Shown here piece after piece: positions 16,439 through 23,833 of a stretch of 64,000 nucleotides of DNA (position 1 is its first letter; every line of letters begins with the position of its first letter). The DNA is taken from contig NZ_BMVM01000025.1 in NCBI RefSeq assembly GCF_014650715.1, positions 1 through 64,000 on the forward strand. Direction: 5' to 3'. The stretch comes from Streptomyces bluensis. GTDB lineage: Bacteria > Actinomycetota > Actinomycetes > Streptomycetales > Streptomycetaceae. The notes under the pieces are model-generated. The model was not told the DNA's origin. It was given only the letters and a program-made list of their open reading frames with translations, and searched no databases. Both the position numbers and the translations under genes were made by a program.

Positions 16439-16615
16439 ATGCCCACCAGCGCTGAAGTCGCCCTGGAAAGACCGGAAAGAACAGCAGCCGAGGTCAACGA
16501 AGAGATCCGGGCTCTCTTGTCCCGGAGTGGCGGACTGCTCAGCGGGGAACAGCGGCGCGCCTATCAGCGCCTGGTCAACGAGTGGGCCGCAGCTTCTCCG
16601 GGGTCGGCTGCCTGA
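16439..16615 (+). CDS. Small conserved Streptomyces hypothetical protein
   Basis: A 58-residue protein with no Cys and no membrane segment. It reads as a charged helical protein (ERTAAEVNEEIRALL, then GEQRRAYQRLVNEWAAA). I recognise this pattern as a widespread small protein family of streptomycetes, but no function is known to me. An ATG at 16427 is in frame and would add four residues. It follows the ROK gene by 79 nt and precedes the repeat at 16630. Confidence 0.55.
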   Translation: MPTSAEVALERPERTAAEVNEEIRALLSRSGGLLSGEQRRAYQRLVNEWAAASPGSAA

Positions 16616-16629
16616 GCGCGCTCCGCAGG

Positions 16630-16697
16630 GGGCGCCCCATAGGGGCGCGGGGCTGTGACATTCTGCGGCTCCGCCGCGTGGGCGCGACCAGCCACGG
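16630..16697. repeat. Streptomyces intergenic hairpin repeat, copy 1
   Basis: It contains GCGCCCC-ATA-GGGGCGC (16632-16648), then GCGGC-TCC-GCCGC (about 16665-16677), then GTGGGCGCGACCAGCCACGG. The same unit occurs in reverse complement at 30836-30903, with the order of hairpins conserved. It lies between convergent genes and may also terminate transcription. I know related dispersed repeats from other Streptomyces genomes, but cannot name a family. Confidence 0.8.
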
Positions 16698-16754
16698 AGG
16701 ACCCGCAGACGGCAACGAACCCTGCCCGGCAGACGGGACCCGAAACCCGGTAAG

Positions 16755-18122
16755 TCACCCCCAGCTCCGCGCATACTGCCGACGGTAAGCGTTCCTCTCC
16801 TGCTCCGTACGGATGTACCTCGTCGCGACCAGCGCCACCAGACTCCCCGCGATGACCAGCAGCCCCGGTCCCACGTTCCGCGGGTCCGTGAGCCGCTCCA
16901 CCAGTGAGGTCACCGCTTCCGACGGCTCCACGGGCTGCACCGCACCCGGCTGTGCCGCCCCGGGCTCCACGGCCCCCTCTTCCGCGCCCTCCGACGGCGA
17001 GTTCTGATCCGCGGGGGTGTCGGACACCCCGGTCAACGTCACGTTCAGCGCGGTGAGCGCCTTGGTCAGCGGCTGGAAGAACGTCGTACCGCCCGACTTG
17101 CAGTCCCCGTTCCCGCCGGATGTCACTCCGAGAGCGACACTCTCGGAGAAGAGCGGGCCGCCGCTGTCGCCCGGCTCGGCACACACCGTGGTCTCGATCA
17201 GCCCGGTGACCGTGCCCTCCGGATAGTTCACCGTCGCGTTGAGGGCGGTCACCTCGCCCTCGGCCAGCCCGCTGGTGCTGCCGCTGCGGAACACCTTCTG
17301 GCCGACCGTGGCATCGGCCACCGACGTGATGCGCACACCGCGCCCCTCGCCGATGGCCACCACATTGGAGGCCTCGCTCTCGTCCTCGTTGTCGTACTGC
17401 ACGAGGGAGTAGTCGGCACCCGGGAAGTTCGACGTGATGGTCCGGCCGATCTGCCGGGTGCCCTGGGTGTCGTCGAACCACACGGAACCCGCCGGCCCGC
17501 AGTGTCCGGCCGTGAGCATGAACCTGCTCTGCCCGTTGGTCACGTTGAAGCCCACGGAGCAGCGCCCGCTCGTCGAGAAGATCGGCTGGGCGCCGTTGAG
17601 CCGGGTGGTGAAGGTGCCCTCGGTGCGCTCCATCCGCACCGAGCCGCCGATCTCCTCGGCCACGCGGGTCATACGGGACCAGTCGTCCTTGGAGACCGTT
17701 TTGTCGGCGCGCACCACGACCTCGTTGGACGAGGGGTCGATGGCCCACGAGGTGCCCGCCACCCGTGGCGCCGAACGCAGTGCCTTCGTCGCGGAGTTGA
17801 GGTCGTCCATGCTGTAACGCACCTTCTTCGGGCGTGCTCCCGCGGCCTTCACCTCGGCCGCCGCCTCCTCGTCGGTGACCGCGACGACCGGTTCTCCGTC
17901 GGACCCGATCCACGAGCCCGCCGTGCGGGAGTCGCCGAGTCCGGACACCAGCCCCGAGCCGGTGTCGGCCACGGCGCGGGCCGTGCTCGTCGGGGGAGAG
18001 GTCGCGGTGGCCGGTGGTTCGCTCGCCATGGCCTGCGTGACCATCAGTCCTCCGCAGAGCAGTCCGCCGACGGCCGCCAGCCGTGCCACTCGCCGGACGA
18101 CCCGTCGTCGTGCGTGCCTCAT
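16755..18122 (-). CDS. S1 family serine protease with C-terminal membrane anchor
   Basis: A 455-residue trypsin-like protease. It starts at ATG 18122, with GGGAG upstream on the minus strand; a longer frame reaches 18158. Residues 1-33 form an export signal (twin Arg-rich start, hydrophobic core, AMA-S). A pro-region (about 34-175) precedes the catalytic domain, which has TAGHC (His 207), GADYSL (Asp 237) and GDSGGP (Ser 320), a full triad, and a late CKSGGTTFFQP loop. A Pro/Glu/Ala-rich linker then leads to one membrane helix at about 416-434 and a basic tail. Most streptogrisin-like proteases are freely secreted, so the tether is unusual. The DUF3800-like gene 98 nt upstream runs in the same direction. 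Confidence 0.9.
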   Translation of the reverse strand: MRHARRRVVRRVARLAAVGGLLCGGLMVTQAMASEPPATATSPPTSTARAVADTGSGLVSGLGDSRTAGSWIGSDGEPVVAVTDEEAAAEVKAAGARPKKVRYSMDDLNSATKALRSAPRVAGTSWAIDPSSNEVVVRADKTVSKDDWSRMTRVAEEIGGSVRMERTEGTFTTRLNGAQPIFSTSGRCSVGFNVTNGQSRFMLTAGHCGPAGSVWFDDTQGTRQIGRTITSNFPGADYSLVQYDNEDESEASNVVAIGEGRGVRITSVADATVGQKVFRSGSTSGLAEGEVTALNATVNYPEGTVTGLIETTVCAEPGDSGGPLFSESVALGVTSGGNGDCKSGGTTFFQPLTKALTALNVTLTGVSDTPADQNSPSEGAEEGAVEPGAAQPGAVQPVEPSEAVTSLVERLTDPRNVGPGLLVIAGSLVALVATRYIRTEQERNAYRRQYARSWG

Positions 18123-18220
18123 TCCATGGCTCCCGAACACCGAACCGCACGGCGTCAACCACCGCCAGGACCCCCGTCGTTGAGCGCCCTTCCCTCATAC
18201 GTGCAGCAAGGCCCGTGTGT

Positions 18221-19279
18221 TCACCGCATCCCAACGCGCCCGGTCGCCGCTTCCGGCACAGGCCCCAGCACCGCCCAGCTGCGGTCGTCGCCCCACACGG
18301 AGTACGGGTCGACGTACGGGCGCAGGAGCGTGGTGAGCCGGGCGTCGCCCCGGCCGCCCCGCTCGTCCGAGGCGATCTTGCGTGCGATGCCGGCGAGGAA
18401 GTCGGCGAGTTGCACCCGTGGATCCGAACGCGCGGCGACGAGCCGCAGCCCGGCGAGCCGGGCCGTCTCCTTCAGCCAGGCGATGCGGTCCTCGGTCAGC
18501 ATGTTCTGGCGGTCGTGCACGAGCGACACGGGCCGGCCGCCACCGCTCCAGTGGGCCGCAGTCCGCACAATGGCCGGCAGAAGTGGATTGAGCACGGGGT
18601 AAATCGCGGGTGTTTCGGCGATCCGCGCCCGATAGGCGTCGGCGCGGGAGCGGGCCGCGAGCAGCGCGGCCAGAATGTCCCCCAGCCCGTTTCCGCTCGG
18701 GTCGCCGGAGTACGTCCAGGACAATGCGTCGATCATGTGGAAGAAGGCGTCGACCGGGGCGCCGGCCTCACCGTTGTTCCGCACCCGCAGCAGACGGTTG
18801 GAGGATTCCAGAAAAGCCCGCCACCGTTCGTCGCCGAACGAATTCCGGCCCTCCCGGTAGAGGGTGGCGGCTGTCGTTCCCGTCTCCCCGAGGAGCAGGT
18901 CGACCATGCGGTCCACCACGAAGAACGACTTCTCCGTCAGGTGCACATGGGCGTGTCCGTACAGCGGTCCGTCGGTGTCGAGCAACCACTCCAGCACCGC
19001 CCTGTGTTTCTCCCGCAGCAGGTGGTTCGCCTTGTACTCCTCGGCGGGGGACCGAATCCGGTCGCGTATCACCTGGACGGAATGTGCGGCGAACTCGACG
19101 GGCAGATGCACACTCGCGTGCGCGAACACATCCGTGTTTCCGCTGGTGAGGTTCTCGCCGTCCGATCCTGATTCGTCGCAGGCGATTTCGACAGGCCGCC
19201 CGCCGGGAACGCCCCGTACCGGGTCCGCGCGCACATGAGCCACAGCTCTGCCCCCTGCCTGTCCGCCCGAGAACATCAT
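18221..19279 (-). CDS. DUF3800-like predicted nuclease-fold protein
   Basis: A 352-residue soluble protein. It begins near IACDESGSDGENL, the acidic DESG pattern of DUF3800 proteins (RNase H-like fold). It has a conserved HASVHL segment, then an NHLLREKHRAVLEWLL helix, and ends with VQLADFLAGIARK, where the Asp is another typical acidic residue. ATG 19279 is preferred, with GGGGGG upstream; an ATG at 19276 is adjacent. DUF3800 proteins occur beside defence or toxin systems, but no partner is evident here, so its function is open. Its neighbours are a protease and a phosphatase gene. Confidence 0.7.
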   Translation of the reverse strand: MMFSGGQAGGRAVAHVRADPVRGVPGGRPVEIACDESGSDGENLTSGNTDVFAHASVHLPVEFAAHSVQVIRDRIRSPAEEYKANHLLREKHRAVLEWLLDTDGPLYGHAHVHLTEKSFFVVDRMVDLLLGETGTTAATLYREGRNSFGDERWRAFLESSNRLLRVRNNGEAGAPVDAFFHMIDALSWTYSGDPSGNGLGDILAALLAARSRADAYRARIAETPAIYPVLNPLLPAIVRTAAHWSGGGRPVSLVHDRQNMLTEDRIAWLKETARLAGLRLVAARSDPRVQLADFLAGIARKIASDERGGRGDARLTTLLRPYVDPYSVWGDDRSWAVLGPVPEAATGRVGMR

Positions 19280-19480
19280 CGCGCACCCCCCGGGGCCTGG
19301 CGAGGCAATTACGGTCCCGTCCCGGCCGGGCGACGCCTGCTCCGGCTGACGCACAAGACGTCGTCTACCAATCGGTAACTTCCGTGTTGACTCCGCGCCA
19401 CCGGTGGGCATGACCATGACCAGTGCGGCGAGGGTGGACCCCGCCGCCGCTTCCATCGGACATCGGAGAAGGGGACGGAC

Positions 19481-20125
19481 ATGAGAACACGCGGTGTGGC
19501 GCGCCGGATCGGGGCGGTCTCCGTGGTCGTGGCGTTAGGCGTCGGGGGAACCCTCGGCACCGCGGGACCCGCCGCCGCGGCCCCGGCCGAAGCCACGGCG
19601 AGCGTGGCCGCGGCCCAGGCCGCCGCCGAGGTCGACTACGACACCTGGCAGCGCGACGTCAAGGCCGTCATCGACCAGGCCAGGCCCTACATCCAGCAGC
19701 GCACCCAGGACACCGCGGGACAGAAGCTCGCCGTCGTCTTCGACATCGACAACACCACGCTGGAGACCGACTTCCACCCCTGGTACCAGCTGCCCACTCC
19801 AGCTCTCAAGCCCTCGCTCGACCTGGCCGCCTACGCCCGCTCCCGCGGCGTCGGCATTTTCTACGTCACCGCCCGGCCGGGCATCATCGAGAGCCTCACC
19901 GAATGGAACCTGAAGAACGTCGGCTACCCCGTCTCCGGTCTCTACGTGCGCGATCTCCCGGACCTGTTCGACGAGGTCAGCGCCTACAAGACCAGCAAGC
20001 GCGCCGAGATCGAGGCGAAGGGGTACACCATCATCGCCAACATCGGCAACAACGAGACCGACCTCGTCGGCGGCCACGCGGAACGCACGTTCAAGCTGCC
20101 CGACTACGGCGGCCAGTTGTCCTGA
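19481..20125 (+). CDS. Secreted HAD-superfamily acid phosphatase
   Basis: A 214-residue protein. Residues 1-33 are a Sec/Tat-like signal (RRIGAVSVVVALGVGG, AAAAP). The HAD motif I is VVFDIDNTTLE, motif II is the Thr in YVTARPG and the later GNNETDLVGG is motif IV-like with Asp. The layout fits the class B/plant-type acid phosphatase group (HAD IIIB). It should cleave phosphate monoesters outside the cell. The start follows GAGAAGGGGACGG. The stop is followed by a strong hairpin, so it is probably monocistronic. Confidence 0.88.
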   Translation: MRTRGVARRIGAVSVVVALGVGGTLGTAGPAAAAPAEATASVAAAQAAAEVDYDTWQRDVKAVIDQARPYIQQRTQDTAGQKLAVVFDIDNTTLETDFHPWYQLPTPALKPSLDLAAYARSRGVGIFYVTARPGIIESLTEWNLKNVGYPVSGLYVRDLPDLFDEVSAYKTSKRAEIEAKGYTIIANIGNNETDLVGGHAERTFKLPDYGGQLS

Positions 20126-20142
20126 CGGCCGACGCGACCGGA

Positions 20143-20165
20143 CGGGCCGGGCGATCCCCGGCCCG
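20143..20165. terminator. GC-rich hairpin after the phosphatase gene
   Basis: CGGGCCGGG (20143-20151) and CCCGGCCCG (20157-20165) make a perfect 9-bp stem with a 5-nt loop, 18 nt after the phosphatase stop and only 14 nt before the next start. It probably ends the upstream transcript; the downstream gene promoter would then overlap it. Confidence 0.6.
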
Positions 20166-20179
20166 CCTACACTCCCGTC

Positions 20180-20566
20180 ATGGACGAGACCACGCTGGAC
20201 GCGCTGGGCGCGGGCAAGTACGTGCTGATCACCAGCTACCGAAAAAACGGTACACCCGTGGCGACACCGGTGTGGGTGGTACGGGACGAAGAGGCGCTCG
20301 GTGTCTGGACGACCGCGGACTCCTGGAAGGTCAAGCGGATCCGCAACCACGCCGACATCCTCGTGGGCCCCTGCGACCTGCGAGGGAACCCGACAGGCCA
20401 ACAGATCCCCGGCCGCGCCGAGATCGCCGACCCGGCCACCACCGAGCACTACCGCCGGCTCATCGCCCGCAAGTACGGACTTCTCGGCCGCCTCACCCTC
20501 CTGGGCAGCCGAATGCGCCGCGGCAAGGCCGGCACGGTCGGACTGCGCGTCTCGCTCACGCCCTGA
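20180..20566 (+). CDS. PPOX-class F420/FMN-dependent flavoprotein
   Basis: A 128-residue split-barrel protein of the PPOX class. It has the opening GAGKYVLITSYRKNGTPVATPVWVV, the classical flavin-binding strand region, and then DSWKVKRIRNH, where Lys/Arg contact the cofactor phosphate. Actinobacterial members reduce or oxidise substrates with F420 or FMN. It has no export signal. It lies between a terminator and the methyltransferase gene at 20684, 118 nt away, and no obvious functional partner is adjacent. Confidence 0.85.
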   Translation: MDETTLDALGAGKYVLITSYRKNGTPVATPVWVVRDEEALGVWTTADSWKVKRIRNHADILVGPCDLRGNPTGQQIPGRAEIADPATTEHYRRLIARKYGLLGRLTLLGSRMRRGKAGTVGLRVSLTP

Positions 20567-20683
20567 ACCACGTGCCATCCCTGTCTTCAACTGGACGGCC
20601 TCGTGCGGCGGTTGGGAATATGCCGGTGGATACTTCTGACGTCAACTGACGTCACCACCAGCTCGTCCCAAGGAGGTTGTCGG

Positions 20684-21499
20684 GTGTCGCAGGAATGGTC
20701 CGCCCCTGACACAGCAGCGTTATCGAAGATCGACTCGACGGTGCCGCATTCGGCCCGGATCTGGAACTACTGGCTGGGCGGCAAGGACAACTACCCCGTC
20801 GACCACGAAGCGGGCGACGCCTTCATCAAGATCTTCCCCGGCATCACCGACCTGGCCCGCGACTCACGAGCGTTCCTCGGCCGCGCCGTGCGCCACCTGG
20901 CCGGCGCGGCCGGCATCCGCCAGTTCCTCGACATCGGCACCGGCCTGCCGACGGCGGACAACACCCACGACATCGCCCAGCGGGTGGCACCCACGGCGCG
21001 CGTCGTCTACGTCGACAACGACCCCCTGGTGCTCGCCCACGCCCACGCCCTGCTCACCAGCACGCCCGAGGGCGTGACCGACTACATCGACGCCGACCTG
21101 CACGACCCCGACCTGGTGCTGCGGGAGGCGGCCAAAACGCTGGACCTCTCCCAGCCGGTCGCCCTCACCCTGATGCAGGTCAGCGGGCACATCGCCGACT
21201 ACGACCAGGCACGCGCCATCGTCGGCACGCTGATGGGGGAACTGCCGCCGGGCAGCTACCTCGCGTTCAACGACAGCGTGGACACCCATCAGGGGAACGC
21301 CGAAGCGACCCGGCTCTACAACGAGACCGGTGCGGCCGCCTACTACCTGCGCAGCCCGCAGCAGCTCGCCGGCTTCTTCGACGGCCTGGACCTCCTGGAA
21401 CCCGGAGTCGTTCCCCTCGCCGACTGGCGCCCCGACCCCGGAGCCGCCCCCTCCCAGGGCGAGGTGATCGCCCTGGGCGGCGTCGCCCGCAAACCCTGA
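20684..21499 (+). CDS. SAM-dependent methyltransferase, PF04672/DUF574 type
   Basis: A 271-residue protein started from GTG 20684, preceded by a perfect AGGAGG at 20671-20676. It has the family's conserved opening PHSARIWNYWLGGKDNYPVDHE and a SAM-binding DIGTGLPT (near residue 85), followed by VYVDNDPLVLAHAHALL. This family is greatly expanded in Streptomyces; the substrates are unknown. It is likely monocistronic and is followed by a very strong hairpin. Nothing in the neighbourhood hints at its substrate. Confidence 0.9.
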   Translation: MSQEWSAPDTAALSKIDSTVPHSARIWNYWLGGKDNYPVDHEAGDAFIKIFPGITDLARDSRAFLGRAVRHLAGAAGIRQFLDIGTGLPTADNTHDIAQRVAPTARVVYVDNDPLVLAHAHALLTSTPEGVTDYIDADLHDPDLVLREAAKTLDLSQPVALTLMQVSGHIADYDQARAIVGTLMGELPPGSYLAFNDSVDTHQGNAEATRLYNETGAAAYYLRSPQQLAGFFDGLDLLEPGVVPLADWRPDPGAAPSQGEVIALGGVARKP

Positions 21500-21524
21500 G
21501 ACGACGCGCTCGCCCTCTGGATCC

Positions 21525-21568
21525 GCGGCCCGGGGGCGGCACCCGAACGGGTGCCGCCCCCGGGCCGC
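21525..21568. terminator. Very strong terminator: 20-bp perfect stem
   Basis: The arms 21525-21544 and 21549-21568 are fully complementary over 20 bp, with a GAAC loop. It lies 26 nt downstream of the methyltransferase stop. Such long perfect stems are typical of end-of-unit structures in Streptomyces. Confidence 0.85.
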
Positions 21569-21696
21569 GCGAGTGTTTCCGGGAGCCGGGGTACTCGTCC
21601 CGCGGCTCGGCGGCAAGGGATGACGAGAGGCGAGCCGGTCACGACGGGCAGGAGGAGGCGATCCGTGGAGCACGAGCGCCATGAGGAGTCCACAGG

Positions 21697-21962
21697 CCTG
21701 GGGCGTGTTTCGAAGGTCCCGTCGTCCGCCCGGCGGGCGGGCCGAACGGCAGCGACGGGGGTGCCCCCGCGCGAACTCGGGTTCGAGCGTGGGGGAGCGT
21801 GCTCTCGGCGTGCCGGGCGGAAGACCCCGTTCACGGACCGGATGTACGTGGGCTTTCGCCCGGTGCGGCGAGCGGGGGTACCTCCCACGCCCTGGAGGCG
21901 GTGGGGGAGCGTGCCAGGCGTCGGGCGGCAGGCGGGACTTTCGCAACACGTCCCGCTCCTGG
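21697..21962. repeat. MITE-like element, copy A (degenerate)
   Basis: The region is bounded by imperfect terminal inverted repeats: GTGTTTCGAAGGTCCCGTC (21705-21723) against the reverse complement of the stretch 21931-21949. The interior matches the reverse complement of the element at 27663-27882 over CGTCGTCCGCCC, GCTCTCGGCGTGCCGGGCGGAAG and GGATGTACGTGG. It encodes no transposase and has an internal GTGGGGGAGCGTGC repeat. Its right end is only 7 nt before the cytochrome b start, so it may have replaced the original upstream region of that gene. Of the gap 21500-21969 the remainder is the hairpin at 21525 and short unassigned sequence. Confidence 0.65.
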
Positions 21963-21969
21963 ACGTGAC

Positions 21970-23514
21970 GTGACGGCGGAACCCCGGTCCCCGGCCCCGC
22001 GACGGCCGTCGGCCGACGCCGCCCCGCCTCCCGGTGAGCGTCTCGCCGACGCCGTCGACGCCCGGCTGCCGGTGCTGGACGGTGCCGGCGGGCTGCTGCG
22101 CAAAGCCTTCCCCCATCACTGGTCGTTCTTCCTGGGCGAGATCGCGCTCTACAGCCTGATCGTGCTGGTGCTCACCGGCGTCTATCTGACGTTCTTCTTC
22201 AAGCCGGCCATGGGCCAGGTGATCTACGACGGCAGCTATGTGCCCCTGCGCGGCGTGCTGATGCCGCAGGCCTTCGACTCGACCCTGAGCATCAGCTTCG
22301 ACGTGCGCGGCGGCCTCCTCATCCGGCAGGCGCACCACTGGGCGGCCCTCGTCTTCGTCGCCGCGATCGGTCTGCATCTGCTCCGGATCTTCTTCACCGG
22401 CGCCTTCCGCCGGCCCCGGGAGGCGAACTGGGTCATCGGCGTCACCCTGTTCGCCCTCTCCCTCGCCGAGGGCTTCGCGGGCTACTCGCTCCCCGACGAC
22501 CTGCTGTCCGGCACGGGGCTCCGCATCGCGCAGGGCATCATGCTGTCGATCCCGGTCGTGGGCACGTACGTGAGCATGTTCGCGTTCGGCGGCCAGTTCC
22601 CCGGCGAGGAGATCGTCCCCAGGCTCTACAGCCTGCACATCCTGCTGCTGCCCGCGGCCCTGATCGCCCTGGTCACGGTGCACCTGATCCTGGTGGTCTA
22701 TCTGAAGCACACCCAGTGGTCGGGCCCCGGCAAGTCGAATCGGAACGCCGTCGGCAAACCCTTCTTCCCGTTGTTCATCGCCTCCTCCAGCGGCCTGTTC
22801 TTCACCGTCTTCGGCGTGCTCACCCTGCTCGGCGGGCTCGTCCAGATCAACCCGGTGTGGACGTACGGGCCCTACCGGCCGGACATGGCGTCGACCGGTT
22901 CCCAGCCGGACTGGTATGTCGGGTTCCTGGAGGGCGCGCTGCGGCTCGTCCCTCCCTGGGAGACGAACGTCGCCGGACACACCATCATGTGGAACGTGTT
23001 GCTCCCGGCGGTCGTCCTGCCCGGACTGCTCTTCCTCGTCCTGTACCTGTACCCGTTCGCCGAACAGCGGCTGACCGGGGAGTGGCACCAGGAGCACCAC
23101 CTGTGCGACCGCCCGAGGGAACGCCCCGTCCGCACCGGTCTCGGCGTCGCCGGCGTCACCTTCTACGGCGTCCTGCTGCTGGCCGGTGGCAATGACATCG
23201 TGGCGGCGACGTTCCGTATCTCGCTCAACACGCTGACCTGGGTGCTGCGCATCGCCCTGGTGGTGGCGCCCGTCCTCGCCTTCCTGATCACGCGCCGACT
23301 CTGCCACGGCCTGCTGCATGCCGAACAGGAGCGCCTGGAGAAAGGTGACGAGACCGGCGAGGTGCGGCAGACCCTGGAGGGCGGATACGAAAGCGGTCAC
23401 CGGCCCGTCGACACGTTCCGTCCCGGCGCACCGAGGGCTCCGCTCACTCCCGGCGATGGACGTACTGGAACACCATCCCGAGAACCCCCCGAGCCAGCAC
23501 GCCGACGCCGATGA
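21970..23514 (+). CDS. Cytochrome b subunit, QcrB-like (solitary)
   Basis: About 514 residues from GTG 21970; upstream in-frame starts fall inside the MITE-like element. It is a polytopic membrane protein with the bis-His heme-binding helices: HHWAALVFVAAIGLHLLRIFF and, later, LYSLHILLLPAALIALVTVHLI. The quinol-site region has PDWYVGFLEGALRLVPPWE and the extra C-terminal helices of actinobacterial QcrB. It matches cytochrome b of the bc1 complex of bc1-aa3 supercomplexes. No Rieske or cytochrome c gene adjoins it. No good ribosome site is visible. It converges with and overlaps the CtaF-like gene by 71 nt. It is a paralogue of the core qcrB likely present elsewhere; its function is inferred. 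Confidence 0.9.
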   Translation: MTAEPRSPAPRRPSADAAPPPGERLADAVDARLPVLDGAGGLLRKAFPHHWSFFLGEIALYSLIVLVLTGVYLTFFFKPAMGQVIYDGSYVPLRGVLMPQAFDSTLSISFDVRGGLLIRQAHHWAALVFVAAIGLHLLRIFFTGAFRRPREANWVIGVTLFALSLAEGFAGYSLPDDLLSGTGLRIAQGIMLSIPVVGTYVSMFAFGGQFPGEEIVPRLYSLHILLLPAALIALVTVHLILVVYLKHTQWSGPGKSNRNAVGKPFFPLFIASSSGLFFTVFGVLTLLGGLVQINPVWTYGPYRPDMASTGSQPDWYVGFLEGALRLVPPWETNVAGHTIMWNVLLPAVVLPGLLFLVLYLYPFAEQRLTGEWHQEHHLCDRPRERPVRTGLGVAGVTFYGVLLLAGGNDIVAATFRISLNTLTWVLRIALVVAPVLAFLITRRLCHGLLHAEQERLEKGDETGEVRQTLEGGYESGHRPVDTFRPGAPRAPLTPGDGRTGTPSREPPEPARRRR

Positions 23515-23833
23515 CGAACAGCCACAGCCCGTACACCACACCCGTGGCCGTGATCGCGGCTCCGAGAGCGGTGACCAGCGGCCAAGGACTGTTCGGCGGG
23601 AAGAACTCCAGCGGTCCGCTGGCATCGGCGACTTCCGCGTCACGGCGGTCCTGCGGGCGGCGCCCCTTGCGCCGGTACTGCACCGCGCAGAAGAAGCTCA
23701 CCACGCCGCCCATCAGGAAGGCGATCACCAGCGCTGCCGTGCCGGCGGGCTCGCCGGACCACCAGCCGTAGAGGCCGGCGCTGACGGCGAAGAACGCGGC
23801 GACACCGGCGAAGAGGAACGCCTCGACCTTCAT
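23444..23833 (-). CDS. ctaF: Cytochrome c oxidase subunit IV, CtaF type
   Basis: A 129-residue protein starting MKVEAFLFAG, with two transmembrane helix pairs (about 5-25 and 33-50, then 84-103 and 106-122), matching the small actinobacterial subunit IV. A central basic region RRKGRRPQD separates the helical pairs. It overlaps the CtaD stop by ATGA, so it is translationally coupled. Its 3' end overlaps the 3' end of the convergent cytochrome b gene by 71 nt, an antisense arrangement that may influence mRNA stability. Confidence 0.88.
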   Translation of the reverse strand: MKVEAFLFAGVAAFFAVSAGLYGWWSGEPAGTAALVIAFLMGGVVSFFCAVQYRRKGRRPQDRRDAEVADASGPLEFFPPNSPWPLVTALGAAITATGVVYGLWLFVIGVGVLARGVLGMVFQYVHRRE

